Shown one piece after another: positions 55,824 to 64,000 of a stretch of 64,000 nt of DNA; the stretch's first letter is position 1, and the number at the start of each line of letters is the position of its first letter. The DNA is from CAVXFB01 sp963760935. Lineage in GTDB: Bacteria; Planctomycetota; Planctomycetia; Pirellulales; Thermoguttaceae. The position numbers were made by a program, and so were the translations under genes. Below the pieces are notes generated by a model, which saw only the letters and a program-made list of their open reading frames with translations, was not told the DNA's origin and searched no databases. Location of the stretch: assembly GCA_963760935.1 (NCBI GenBank), contig CAVXFB010000008.1, positions 1,302,001 through 1,366,000 on the forward strand, in the 5' to 3' direction.

Positions 55824-56512
55824 GGACGAGTTACGTTCCAAATCCATCCGAGCCCCACTATCCAACGCAGAACGACCGTCACGATGAGGTAGAAGGAGTA
55901 ATGAAACACCGCGTCGCCATAGTCGAGATCGAGCGTGGCCAAGGCGAACAGGCCGCCGGCAATGGCAAACGGCGGTGCGATGAAGAGCCAGTTCCACAAC
56001 TCGCCAGTGACGATACCGCGCGACTGTAGCAGCACAAACGCCCGCCACAACGCCGCGTAGGCCAAAGCGCATAGGGCCGAGCGGATATAAAGCTCCTTGC
56101 CTCGGTAGGGCTCCAACTCTTGATCGCGGAGGACGGCATAGGCGGCGGCGACCAATGGCGGCGAAATGATCAACAGCGCGATCGTCGTGGCGATCATGCT
56201 GCTGCTGAAAAGCTCGGTTATCCGGCCAACCCAAGCGACAGCCAGCACGACCACGACCGCGGCCACAATCAGCGCCACGGCAACTGGCTTGGCTTTGGTC
56301 GCCGCGAACGACTCGGGCTTGATCACCAGCTTGCCCGTAATGCTGCGGCCGCCACCGGCGAACTCCTCCGGAGCGTGAACCTTCACCTCTTGCGACTTTT
56401 CGGGAATCTTGAGAGTCCGCTTGCAATTCGGACACGGGCCCGATTTACCGGCGAACTTCTCGTTCACATTGAAGCTCTTCCGGCATCCTGGGCAAACGAC
56501 AATGATCGACAT
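55820..56512 (-). CDS. Zinc-ribbon membrane protein
   Basis: This 230-residue protein starts MSIIVVCPGCRKSFNVNEKF and has a second pair CPNCK, forming a zinc ribbon like that of the GYF protein at 40457. About five hydrophobic spans follow from residue 80 (VALIVAAVVVVLAVAWV, MIATTIALLIISPPLVAAAYA, then three more). It is translationally coupled (ATGA) to the HD phosphohydrolase. The function is not known; this zinc-ribbon plus membrane layout is frequent in planctomycetes. Confidence 0.82.
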   Translation of the reverse strand: MSIIVVCPGCRKSFNVNEKFAGKSGPCPNCKRTLKIPEKSQEVKVHAPEEFAGGGRSITGKLVIKPESFAATKAKPVAVALIVAAVVVVLAVAWVGRITELFSSSMIATTIALLIISPPLVAAAYAVLRDQELEPYRGKELYIRSALCALAYAALWRAFVLLQSRGIVTGELWNWLFIAPPFAIAGGLFALATLDLDYGDAVFHYSFYLIVTVVLRWIVGLGWIWNVTRP

Positions 56513-56564
56513 GCTGTGGCTCGGCAATCAATCCAACAGGGTTTCGTGAGACCGGGAGGGTCGT

Positions 56565-57056
56565 CTATATATCTTCTTGCAAATCCGCCTCGGTGATCAT
56601 CGAAAATCCCTTGGCGACGAGCGTTTCTTGAGCGATTTCAATGTTGTCGACCATCAGGGCGACCGACGGCAAACCGCGCGGCCGCACCAAAAGCGGATAG
56701 GCCTGCACGATATTGACTTCTGCCTGCAACAAGGCCGTGCAGATGTCCAGAAGGGCTTGGCGTCCCTCGGGCAGTTCCACGCCAATCAAATCGCTTTCGA
56801 CGATCGCCAACCCGGCCCGCTCCAAAATCTCGCGACCCTGCTCGGGGTGGCTTAGTAGGAACCGGACGAAAGCGCACTCCGCATTTTCGGAGATCGATAG
56901 GGCGACGATCCGCACGCGGCTTCCCTCGAAGCGGCGGATGACCTCCAGCAGTCGGCCTACCTTATTCTCCAAAAAAACCGTAAACTGCCGGATGGCCGGA
57001 TAATTCCGGCCCCGCATGGTTCCAAAATCGGTGCCGGTCGCAGCGCCATAGCTCAT
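56565..57056 (-). CDS. Tandem ACT-domain protein
   Basis: This 163-residue protein has two ACT-like repeats: RQFTVFLENKVGRLLEVIRRF (about 23-43), with VRIVALSISENAECAFVRFLL, and AEVNIVQAYPLLVRPRG later. ACT domains bind amino acids and regulate enzymes. It resembles small acetolactate-synthase regulators in layout but lacks enough signature for that name. A later ATG at 57017 is an alternative start. Confidence 0.8.
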   Translation of the reverse strand: MSYGAATGTDFGTMRGRNYPAIRQFTVFLENKVGRLLEVIRRFEGSRVRIVALSISENAECAFVRFLLSHPEQGREILERAGLAIVESDLIGVELPEGRQALLDICTALLQAEVNIVQAYPLLVRPRGLPSVALMVDNIEIAQETLVAKGFSMITEADLQEDI

Positions 57057-57140
57057 CGGTCGGTCCCTGGAGGAATAGTGACTCCGTCACTATACTACCG
57101 GGAAAGACGCTTGAGAAGAGTCCCAAAGTAGCCGCAAAGT

Positions 57141-57245
57141 AGCAGGCACGCTCCGCGTGCCGTAGCCTGACCCCGTCATCCTGAGCGCAGCGAAGGATCT
57201 CCGACCTCACAGGGATACGAGATGCTTCGCTGCGCTCAGCATGAC
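57141..57245. repeat. Two interspersed palindromes before the thioesterase gene
   Basis: The first is AGCAGGCACGCTCCGCGTGCC, with GGCACG facing CGTGCC (57145-57161), of the type at 21176. The second has GTCATCCTGAGCGCAGCGAA at 57175 facing its complement, with two mismatches, ending at 57245; arms are 26 bp. The second type is a widespread bacterial interspersed repeat. Confidence 0.65.
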
Positions 57246-57265
57246 CTTGCACGACCCACAATTCC

Positions 57266-57667
57266 ATGCTCAAACAACATGAAATCGAGCTTCGGGTGCG
57301 ATACCAGGAAACCGACCCCATGGGATTCTTGCACCACGCCAATTACTTCGCCTACTTCGAGATTGGCCGCACCGAGCTCTTGCGGGCCGCCGGCGGCAAC
57401 TATCGCCAGATGGAGGCTGACGGGCTGCTGGTCGTAGTCGTCAAGGCCCAATGCAGTTTTCGCCGCCCTGCCCGCTATGACGACGTGCTGCGGCTGCGAA
57501 CCACCATCACGCGTGTGACCCGAGCGAAGATCGAGCATCAGTACGAACTATTCCGCGACGGCGAGTCGCTGGCAGTCGGCCACGTCACGCTGGCCGTGTT
57601 GGATCGCGAGGGTCGCGTCCAGGTGGTGCCAGAATGGATGGGGACAGGCGAGGAAAGCAGCGAATAG
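57266..57667 (+). CDS. Acyl-CoA thioesterase, YbgC/4HBT type
   Basis: This 133-residue hot-dog-fold protein shows RYQETDPMGFLHHANYFAYFE, the 4-hydroxybenzoyl-CoA thioesterase/YbgC signature with the active-site Asp and Asn-Tyr. It ends in a typical VTLAVLDREGRV strand. YbgC acts with the Tol-Pal system in enterobacteria, but no tol genes are near. Substrates are probably short or medium acyl-CoA thioesters. Confidence 0.92.
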   Translation: MLKQHEIELRVRYQETDPMGFLHHANYFAYFEIGRTELLRAAGGNYRQMEADGLLVVVVKAQCSFRRPARYDDVLRLRTTITRVTRAKIEHQYELFRDGESLAVGHVTLAVLDREGRVQVVPEWMGTGEESSE

Positions 57668-57726
57668 AAAGAGTCACGCTTTGCAGACGCTGGCGCCGTG
57701 GAACAATAGGTCCAGGAATCTTTGAT

Positions 57727-57951
57727 TCAGCCGCTCGCCAGTAGTGCTTTTTGGGCTGATTCCGGCAACTCGATCGGTGCGAACATGGAGGTCGGATAGA
57801 GATAGCCATCAGCCTCGGATTGATCCTCGTCCAGGATGCGGAGCATGTCGTGCGTTTCCGCCTCCGAATCGGGCACTCTGCGATAGACTTTGCCCAAGAT
57901 CAGACTGGCCGGATTACTACGGTTGTCAATGCAGATCACGAAAGTGCTCAT
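57727..57951 (-). CDS. Small conserved protein of unknown function
   Basis: This 74-residue protein (FVICIDNRSNPASLILGKVY, later YLYPTSMF and LPESAQKALL) overlaps the gene upstream by 4 bp (ATGA). Its sequence looks folded, with alternating strands. I have no function for it. The pair is discussed as a unit with the next gene. Confidence 0.65.
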   Translation of the reverse strand: MSTFVICIDNRSNPASLILGKVYRRVPDSEAETHDMLRILDEDQSEADGYLYPTSMFAPIELPESAQKALLASG

Positions 57952-58184
57952 CGAATTACCCTCTTGATCTTGAAATCCTTGCGGCCAATGCCATGCGCTT
58001 CAAACCAATGTATTTCCGCATCGCAGACCGTGCCGTCGGCCAATCGCACCACCGTTGTGCCTTTCATCTTTTGCCAACGTCCCTTCCTGTAGACTCGCTC
58101 CAGGTAGCGTCGGATGTGCACTCCTTGCCCCGCCGCGATCGTTTCGGCGTTTTGGATTTCGCCGAGCAATTCAAACGCCGCCAT
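57948..58184 (-). CDS. Small conserved protein, partner of the 74-aa gene
   Basis: This 78-residue protein starts at ATG 58184 (MAAFELLGEIQN). It contains GVHIRRYLERVYRKGRW and ends in a basic KDFKIKRVIR. A longer frame reaches 58235 but the family-like part begins at 58184. Function is unknown; coupled to the following 74-residue gene by ATGA overlap. Confidence 0.65.
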   Translation of the reverse strand: MAAFELLGEIQNAETIAAGQGVHIRRYLERVYRKGRWQKMKGTTVVRLADGTVCDAEIHWFEAHGIGRKDFKIKRVIR

Positions 58185-58280
58185 GTATTTGCGCCGCGCA
58201 TGACACAGTATACGCGGGTGGTTGCTTACCCTCAAGAAAAATCTCTGCCTCGTGCCGCTGTTGCCATGGTTATTCGGTCC

Positions 58281-59585
58281 TCAATCCAACGCGTGCACAG
58301 CGCGTGCCGCCGCGAGTGCCTCCTGCGCGGCAGCGATGGTCGATTCGATATCGCTTTCCGTATGTGCAACCGAGACAAACAGCGCCTCGTACTGGCTGCA
58401 GGGCATGTAGATGCCGCGTTCGATCATGCCCCAAAAATAGCAGGCGTAGCGATCGGTGTCGCATGCCGAAGCAATGTCCCAATCGATAACTTGTTGTCGG
58501 TTGAAGAAGAGAGTCATCATCGAGCCGCACCGTGCGAGCTGGCAAGCGACGCCTGCCGCCGCTGCCGCACCTTCCAACGCAACCGCCAAGCGTGCAGAGC
58601 GCCGCTCCAACTGCGGATACGGATTCGTATCGCGAAGCGTCTTGAGCGTGGCAATACCGGCCGACGTGGCCAGGGGATTGCCGCTGAGCGTGCCGGCCTG
58701 AAAGACCTTACCCGCCGGCAGCACATGGTTCATGATGTCGGCGCGGCCGCCGTACGCTCCGACCGGCAGACCGCCGCCGATTATTTTGCCCAACGTGGTT
58801 AAATCGGGCCGATCGTCGAACAACGTCTGCGCTCCGCCATAGGCCACGCGGAAGCCGCTCATTACCTCATCGTAGATCAGCAGGCCGCCGTGCTTGTGCG
58901 TCATATCCCGCAACGTCTTGCGGAACTCGGCCGTCGAACTCACGCAGCCCATATTGCCCACGACCGGCTCGACGATCACAGCAGCAATCGTGCCGCCATG
59001 CTTGGCAAACGCTTGCTCGACGGCTTGCGAATCGTTGTAGCGGACTACGAGCGTATCGCCCGCGGCGCCGGCGGTGACGCCCGGCGAGTTCGGCGCGCCC
59101 AGCGTGGCGGCGGAGCTGCCGGCCGCGACCAACAGACTATCGACGTGGCCATGATAGTTGCCGGCGAACTTGACGATCATCTGCCGGCCAGTGTATCCGC
59201 GAGCCAAGCGGATGGCACTCATCGTGGCTTCGGTGCCCGAGTTAACTAGCCGCACCTTTTCGACCGACGGCAACGCTTGAATGATCAGCTCGGCCAGTTC
59301 GTTTTCGGCTAAGGTCGGCGCGCCAAAACTGGTGCCCCGCCGTAAGGCGTCGTCGATGGCCGCGACTACCGCCGGATGGCCGTGGCCGAGAATCATCGGG
59401 CCCCACGACCCGATGTAATCGATATAGCGATTGCCATCGAGGTCGAAGAGGTATGCACCTTCGGCGCGATCGAAAAAGATCGGCTCGCCGCCGACCCCGC
59501 CAAACGCCCGGGCCGGGCTATTGACCCCGCCAGGCATCAGCTCTTTCGCTCGGGCAAACGCTAGCCGACTCTTTTCGCGTGACAT
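58281..59585 (-). CDS. hemL: Glutamate-1-semialdehyde 2,1-aminomutase
   Basis: This 434-residue PLP enzyme makes 5-aminolevulinate for haem. It starts at ATG 59585 (MSREKSRLAFARAKELMPGG); upstream codons in the open frame belong to a palindromic repeat and were rejected. Motifs: VNSPARAFGGVGG, GSWGPMILGHGHP, VNSGTEATMSAIRLARG, IYDEVMSGFR, and the PLP lysine 267 in TLGKIIGGGLPVGAYGG. The frame is intact. Confidence 0.96.
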   Translation of the reverse strand: MSREKSRLAFARAKELMPGGVNSPARAFGGVGGEPIFFDRAEGAYLFDLDGNRYIDYIGSWGPMILGHGHPAVVAAIDDALRRGTSFGAPTLAENELAELIIQALPSVEKVRLVNSGTEATMSAIRLARGYTGRQMIVKFAGNYHGHVDSLLVAAGSSAATLGAPNSPGVTAGAAGDTLVVRYNDSQAVEQAFAKHGGTIAAVIVEPVVGNMGCVSSTAEFRKTLRDMTHKHGGLLIYDEVMSGFRVAYGGAQTLFDDRPDLTTLGKIIGGGLPVGAYGGRADIMNHVLPAGKVFQAGTLSGNPLATSAGIATLKTLRDTNPYPQLERRSARLAVALEGAAAAAGVACQLARCGSMMTLFFNRQQVIDWDIASACDTDRYACYFWGMIERGIYMPCSQYEALFVSVAHTESDIESTIAAAQEALAAARAVHALD

Positions 59586-59891
59586 GGCTTCTCCCCACAT
59601 GAGAAAAAGGAGAAAAAGGGGGACAGTCCCCATTTGCCGGAACGGCCCCGGGGGTGCTTCGCACAAATGGGGACTGTCCCCCTTTTTCTACCGCGCGGCA
59701 GAGCAGGTAGTCTGCGTGGTTGGCGGCGTTTTGTCAACGCCAGTCTTGACACTCGCGCGCCGCTTTGCCATATTGTCCGGCATCCGGCGGCCAGTGGTCG
59801 ACGTAGTAACAGTATGCCTTTATCGCCGCGGACTCCAAGCTGGACAAGACGGAGCGGCCGGCCATACGTGCCCCGATTTCACGACAAGATC
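59586..59891. other. Divergent intergenic region with palindrome
   Basis: The 306 bp between hemL and the DUF1573 gene hold a large palindromic element (59611-59689). The rest has no gene. Promoters for both directions must be near it. Confidence 0.5.
59611..59689. repeat. 79-bp palindromic element with 26-bp perfect arms
   Basis: AGAAAAAGGGGGACAGTCCC, continuing to CCATTTG at 59636, faces its perfect complement at 59664-59689 around a 27-base centre. The arms themselves contain the palindrome GGGGACAGTCCCC. It is the same length as the element in tsaD. Such elements resemble REP sequences linked to Y1-type RAYT transposases; no such transposase is in the window. Confidence 0.85.
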
Positions 59892-60923
59892 ATGACACCG
59901 ACGAGGATAGTCCGAGGCGCCGCCGCATTGCTCGGTCTGCTGATGTGCGCTTCGGCCGTAGCGGCACAGGACTGGGCCAACGCCATGTTCGACCACACCA
60001 CCCACGACTTCGGCGTCGTGGCCCGGGGAGCAAAGGTCGAGCACCGCTTCACGATCGAGAACGCTTACGAGGAAGACGTCCACATCAAATCGGTCTCGTC
60101 GACTTGCGGCTGCTCGACGCCGACTGTCAACCGGCAATTGTTGAAGACGTGGGAGAAGGCCGATGTCCTCGTAACGCTGGATACTCGCGGTTTTTTGGGC
60201 CGGAAAGACGCTACGATCCGAGTCGAGTTCGACCAGCCATTCCAGGCCGAAGTCCAACTCCACGTGCATGCCTACATCCGGAGCGACATCGTCCTCCAGC
60301 CGGGCGCCGTTTCCTTCGGCCCGGTGCCGCAAGGGACCGGTGCGACCCAAGTCCTCTCGCTGACCTATGCCGGACGCGACGACTGGCGGATCACGCGCAT
60401 CGAGTCGGCCAATCCGAGCCTGGAGGCGACAGCGATCGAGACCAGCCGTTCGCCCGGCAAAGCGGCCTACAGCTTGACGGCAACGCTGAAACCGGACGCC
60501 CCGCCCGGCTACATCCGCGACCAACTCATTGTGGTCACGAACGACTACGACCTGCGGGCGGCGCGGGTGCCGGTGGCGGTCGAAGGTTTGGTGATGTCGG
60601 CGCTGAGCGTCCGACCGTCCCCGCTGATGATGGGCGCCGTCGATGCCAACGAGTCCGTCACCCGCAATATCGTGGTGCAGGGCCGCGCCCCGTTCCATAT
60701 TCTCGCAGTGCGCGCCAGTGATCCGCAATTCAAGTGCAAGCCACCCAGCGAGGCGAAAACGACTCACGTCGTGCCAGTCACATTTCACGCCAGCGGGAAG
60801 CACGCGTCATCGGCCGCCATTAGTTCCAAGCTTCACATCGAGACCGATTTGCCTGGAGCCAATGCCGTGGACGTGACCGTCACCGTGCAGGTCGCACCCT
60901 CGGCCAGTACGAAGTCGTTCTAG
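59892..60923 (+). CDS. Exported DUF1573-domain protein
   Basis: This 343-residue protein starts at ATG 59892 with a signal peptide (ending AVAAQ-DWA). The DUF1573 pattern follows: MFDHTTHDFGVVARG, EHRFTIENAYEEDVHI, VSSTCGCSTP. Two further Ig-like repeats come after it. DUF1573 is common in planctomycetes and Bacteroidetes, often on the cell surface; its role is not known. Upstream in-frame codons from 59634 arise from the palindrome and are not used. Confidence 0.9.
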   Translation: MTPTRIVRGAAALLGLLMCASAVAAQDWANAMFDHTTHDFGVVARGAKVEHRFTIENAYEEDVHIKSVSSTCGCSTPTVNRQLLKTWEKADVLVTLDTRGFLGRKDATIRVEFDQPFQAEVQLHVHAYIRSDIVLQPGAVSFGPVPQGTGATQVLSLTYAGRDDWRITRIESANPSLEATAIETSRSPGKAAYSLTATLKPDAPPGYIRDQLIVVTNDYDLRAARVPVAVEGLVMSALSVRPSPLMMGAVDANESVTRNIVVQGRAPFHILAVRASDPQFKCKPPSEAKTTHVVPVTFHASGKHASSAAISSKLHIETDLPGANAVDVTVTVQVAPSASTKSF

Positions 60924-60942
60924 GCGTAGCGCCGCAAACATA

Positions 60943-61009
60943 GCCGGGAGCCAACGGCTCCCGGCAGATACGTGGCATTCCGCACGCACCGGGAGCCGTT
61001 GACTCCCGG
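60943..61009. repeat. Pair of GGGAGCC-type hairpins
   Basis: GCCGGGAGCC faces GGCTCCCGGC (60943-60965). A second copy in related form, CCGGGAGCCGTTGACTCCCGG (60989-61009), follows in the same orientation. The pair lies after the DUF1573 stop and may end its transcript. Confidence 0.65.
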
Positions 61010-61146
61010 CTGTTGCAGCGCATCTCTGGTCCTCCTTCTGGATTCGCCACAAACTGCGACGGCTGTCCGGCCCGACTAGACACCCGCGACGCAGGCGGTA
61101 CACTTATTGGCATCACATTACCCCTACAGAGACCTCGCCCAACGGG

Positions 61147-62248
61147 ATGAAAACCATGGAAAAGCGCGTCTATAATTTTTCGCCTGGCCCGGCCATGCTT
61201 CCCCTGCCTGCCATCGAAGAGGCGCAGCGCGACCTGCTGGCCCTGCCCGGCACGGGCATGTCGATCCTGGAGATCAGCCATCGCTCGAAGGCCTTCGACA
61301 AAATCATCAATCAGGCCGAGGCCAATCTCCGCACGCTGCTGGGCATACCGGCGAACTACCGCGTGCTGTTCCTGCAAGGCGGGGCCCTGTTGCAGTTCGC
61401 CATGGTGCCCATGAACCTGTTGCGCGGCACCGGCAAGTCGGCCGATTACATCGTCGACGGCACGTGGAGCAAGAAGGCCCACGACGAAGCAAAGACGCAA
61501 GGCACGATTCACGTGGCGTGGGACGGAAAGCCGGGCAATTTCAATCGGACGCCGCAGCAGAATGAATTGACGCTCGACCCGAACGCGGCGTATGTCTATA
61601 TCGCCTCGAACGAAACGATCCAAGGCGTGCAGTTCCAAAAGGAGCCCGAGACGGCCGGCGTGCCGCTGGTCTGCGATTCGTCGTCCGATTTCCTCTCGCG
61701 GCCCGTTCCGATCAGCAAGTACGGCATCGTCTTCGCCTGCGCAGAAGAACGCCGGCCCGGCAGGCGTGACCGTGGTGATTATCCGCGACGATCTGGTCGA
61801 GCGCTCGCCGGCCGATCTGCCCTCGATGCTGAATTACAAGGTAATGGCCGAGGGCAAGTCGTTATTGAACACCCCGCCCACCTTCGCGATCTATATGCTG
61901 AAGCTCGTCACCGATTGGCTGCTCAATCAGGTCGGCGGCCTGGAGAAGATGGCCGAAATCAATCGCCGCAAGGCGAAGTTGCTCTACGACGTGATCGATC
62001 GTTCGGACGGCTTCTATCAGGGCCACGCCGAGCCCAGTAGCCGATCGATGATGAATGTGCCCTTCCGGCTGGCCGACGCGGCCAACGACGAACCGTTCCT
62101 TAAACAGGCGGCCGAACGCGGCCTGTACGAGTTGAAGGGCCATCGCTCGGTCGGCGGCTGCCGCGCATCGATCTACAATGCCATGCCGATCGAAGGCGTG
62201 CAACTGCTGGCCGACTTTATGTCAGAGTTCTGCCAAAAGAACAAGTAG
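61147..62248 (+). CDS. serC: Phosphoserine aminotransferase, frameshifted
   Basis: The product, about 366 residues, transfers an amino group to 3-phosphohydroxypyruvate in serine synthesis. It starts RVYNFSPGPAMLPLPAIEEA, with MSILEISHRSKAF, VLFLQGGALLQFAMVPMNL, YIVDGTWSKKA, CDSSSDFLSRP and, after the break, the PLP lysine in CAQKNAGPAGVTVVII. The frame breaks at about 61737; one added base restores the family order FAxAQKN. The last part includes SVGGCRASIYNAMPIEGVQLL. ATG 61156 is an alternative start. Confidence 0.93.
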
Positions 62249-62735
62249 ACTGAAGCGACGAGACCACAACAGCCGGTGGCTAACAGCCACCAGTCGATCC
62301 ATCGGTGTTCAGTCACGGTGTTCGGGGGGTTGCGGTCATCTTGTTGCTGGCATATGCTACCGAGAAGCAGGGAAAACGAGGCGAGAAACCTACGCGACAC
62401 TGCACTTGGTTTTCCCGCTTTGGCCCGCCATTGCTAACCACTCGCCCTAGCTGACTACGTATCGAGCCCGACTGCCTGCCCATTGTAAGGCGTGCTTCCG
62501 TCTCGACTCCGCCCGGTTTCGACGCACACAGGCGCCGGACGAGCCGAAGTGATCAGCCTTCTGCACCAGCGGTGGGAAGGGCTTGTTCTGGACTGAGCAA
62601 ACATAACGAAATCCACCTCGCCAACGGCGGAGATCTATCGACAATTCCCTCCAGACGACATGCCGGAAATAACGCCAACGCCCTTAACGAACAAGCAGTT
62701 CTGCTTTCTCAAGTCCTAGCGGGAAGGATAAGAAC
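62249..62735. other. Intergenic region without a gene
   Basis: The 487 bp after serC contain a short GGTGGCTAACAGCCACC hairpin near 62275 that could help end serC transcription. Otherwise I see no gene or repeat. The promoter of the next gene probably lies near 62650-62720. Confidence 0.5.
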
Positions 62736-64000
62736 ATGCGCGAACGTCGTTTCCTCCTCCTTGGTCTCGCTGTGCGTACTATCGCCGCCGCCTTCCTGCT
62801 GGCTGGCTGGGCCACATCAGCGTCGGCATCTGACTCCTTCGTTGGGCGCGCGCACTAATCGTCGTCCCGGAAAACACCTATATCGGCTATGACAACACGA
62901 TTCATTCCGCACTCATGAAGCGCGGATTCGACGTTGTCTGGGGCGGACCAGACGACGTGGCGGACTCGCAGAAGCTCAAAGCCTATGACCTGGTTGCCAC
63001 GAACATCAAGCGCCGCTTTACGCGAGCCCAAATCGCCGCCCTGAAGAGCTATCTGGCCGAAGGCGGTGCGATGTATGGCTCGTGGGGCGGGCCCATGGGC
63101 TGTCCCAAATTACTCGAAGTCAGCGGCCTGAAAAGGGCCCACAGTGTGTACATCAAAGAGTTGATCCTACCCGATTCGCCTTTGACTCGGGGAATAGGCC
63201 GACTGCACTTGCAGTTCCCACGATTTGCCGGTGCTCATGATATCGATAACATCGGGCGGGAGATGGTCGCGTTCGACTTTCTCGACGGTGCGTTAGCCGC
63301 AGAGGATACCCAAGGCCGTTGCTTGGCGCGCTGCGGCAAGTCGGCGCCGGCCGCTGCGCCGTGCTCGGATTCTGCCCGTCCAAGTACAGGCTTGTTACGG
63401 ATGACGCGAAGCTGGCCGACAAACTATTGGATAACCTGTTGGCTTGGCTTCTGCCGCAAGGTGCCAAGCCGCATCCATGGGCGAATACCATCGAAGTATG
63501 CCTGCCTCGCGCCGCCGAAGTTCTGAAAGTTTCCGTCAATGGGCAGCCGGTGGCCAACCCCGCGGTGAAAATGACGGGGTCCCTCATCGAAGTAACCTTG
63601 CCGGTCGCAACGATAGCGGCCGGTGAATCGGCGACAGTTCGACTGGCCTACAAGATCCAACCGTACTCACGGCCCGTCCAAACGTGGTTACACGATTGCA
63701 ACGGTTCGTTCTTTTCCGCGTTCGACACGCCAGCTCAGGCTGCCGATTTTCTGCATGCCGTTCACGCAAACGTCGCCCAACCGCTGCTACGATACGCCGG
63801 CGGCAGTGTTTGCTATCGATCGGGCATTCCCGGAGATCGGCCCAGGGAGCGGATCGCGAAGTACAAGGGCGACTATGTGGCCGAATATCTTGACGCCTGC
63901 CACAAACGCAGAATTCGGGTGATCGGCGGTCTCTACCTGGACTGGCAGAAGTACGACGTACACAACCGGACTGCACCACCGCTTGTCGAAAGAGACGGAG
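62736..64000 (+). CDS. Exported ThuA-like plus glycosidase-like protein, frameshifted, cut by window end
   Basis: ATG 62736 opens a signal peptide (FLLLGLAVRTIAAAFLLAGW). The frame breaks near 62850 in a GCGCGCGC run. The next frame reads LIVVPENTYIGYDNTIHSALM, then GFDVVWGGPDD and AEGGAMYGSWGGPMG. This is a ThuA-like/glutamine-amidotransferase-like fold that asks whether a locus is set aside, without a clear catalytic Cys. A second break near 63300 leads to GAGRCAVLGFCPSKYRLVTD, a linker, and then KYKGDYVAEYLDACHKR and VIGGLYLDWQKYDVHNR, which look like the start of a GHL6-type glycosidase barrel. The gene runs past 64000. The two breaks are probably indel errors. Confidence 0.72.

Noticed and set aside
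59586..59666. N-terminal extension of HemL
   Set aside because: The 27 extra residues are encoded by the left part of the same palindrome. The family N-terminus is MSREKSRLAF at 59585.
59634..59891. N-terminal extension of the DUF1573 protein (MPERPRGCFAQMG start)
   Set aside because: These codons come from the palindromic element and a region without protein-like composition. The signal peptide begins at ATG 59892.
1..64000. tRNA or rRNA genes
   Set aside because: I looked for T-loop phrases and rRNA signatures on both strands. Matches such as GTTCGAACCCC near 13190 lie inside coding genes and lack the rest of a cloverleaf.

Overview
The window looks like a chromosomal piece of a planctomycete, probably of the Pirellulales type. 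This rests on the gene families together: a DUF1559-like C-terminal domain, a DUF1573 protein, an NHL-repeat protein with a PEP-CTERM tail, several zinc-ribbon plus membrane proteins, a Cys-rich CCAPAAC-repeat exported protein, Tat-exported Gfo/Idh/MocA oxidoreductases, secreted glycosidases, GC-rich DNA, and many short palindromic intergenic repeats. No marker here fixes the genus.

Layout. 0-3.4 kb: an unidentified secreted protein and a thioredoxin-like/CAP-like exported protein. 3.6-18.3 kb: a saccharide-use region holding a PLP decarboxylase, a putative TIM-barrel glycosidase, a GH29 alpha-L-fucosidase, an M14 peptidase, a GH39-like glycosidase, a NagX-like acyltransferase, a Tat-exported oxidoreductase and a tandem nitrilase-fold protein. 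18.4-20.6 kb: a RelE-type toxin-antitoxin pair and a PaeR7I/XhoI-like restriction-modification pair. 20.65-21.12 kb: the RNase P RNA gene, leftward. 21.2-29.0 kb: housekeeping genes (radical SAM, FHA, rsgA, hflX, SDR, RluA-type synthase, PIN toxin-antitoxin, tsaD). 29.2-41.2 kb: large surface or periplasmic proteins (VWA/secretin-like, HtrA protease, Cys-rich protein, lipoprotein), a P-loop/methyltransferase fusion, a membrane ATPase and a GYF zinc-ribbon protein. 41.3-50.9 kb: a ClbS-like protein coupled to an alkyltransferase-endonuclease V fusion, then a DUF1559-like protein, PPi-type phosphofructokinase, HAD phosphatase, dinD, gnd and an SDR. 51.2-62.2 kb: NHL/PEP-CTERM protein, PTPS/QueD-like enzyme, alpha/beta hydrolase, a second PIN module, an HD phosphohydrolase coupled to a zinc-ribbon membrane protein, ACT protein, thioesterase, hemL, DUF1573 protein and serC. 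The window ends inside a ThuA-like/glycosidase protein.

A striking overall feature is the number of genes broken by what look like single-base indels: twelve breakpoints in eleven genes, including the normally essential tsaD and the biosynthetic gene serC. In several cases removing or adding one base restores the family motif exactly. I read these mainly as sequence or assembly errors and annotate each as one gene with a marked frameshift.

The most interesting biology: a palindromic repeat inserted inside the tsaD reading frame; a tandem nitrilase protein whose two domains have each lost a different catalytic residue; the ClbS-like gene translationally coupled to an alkyltransferase-endonuclease V fusion; and a P-loop kinase fused to a CmoB-like methyltransferase. 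I found no tRNA, rRNA, CRISPR array, insertion sequence or prophage.
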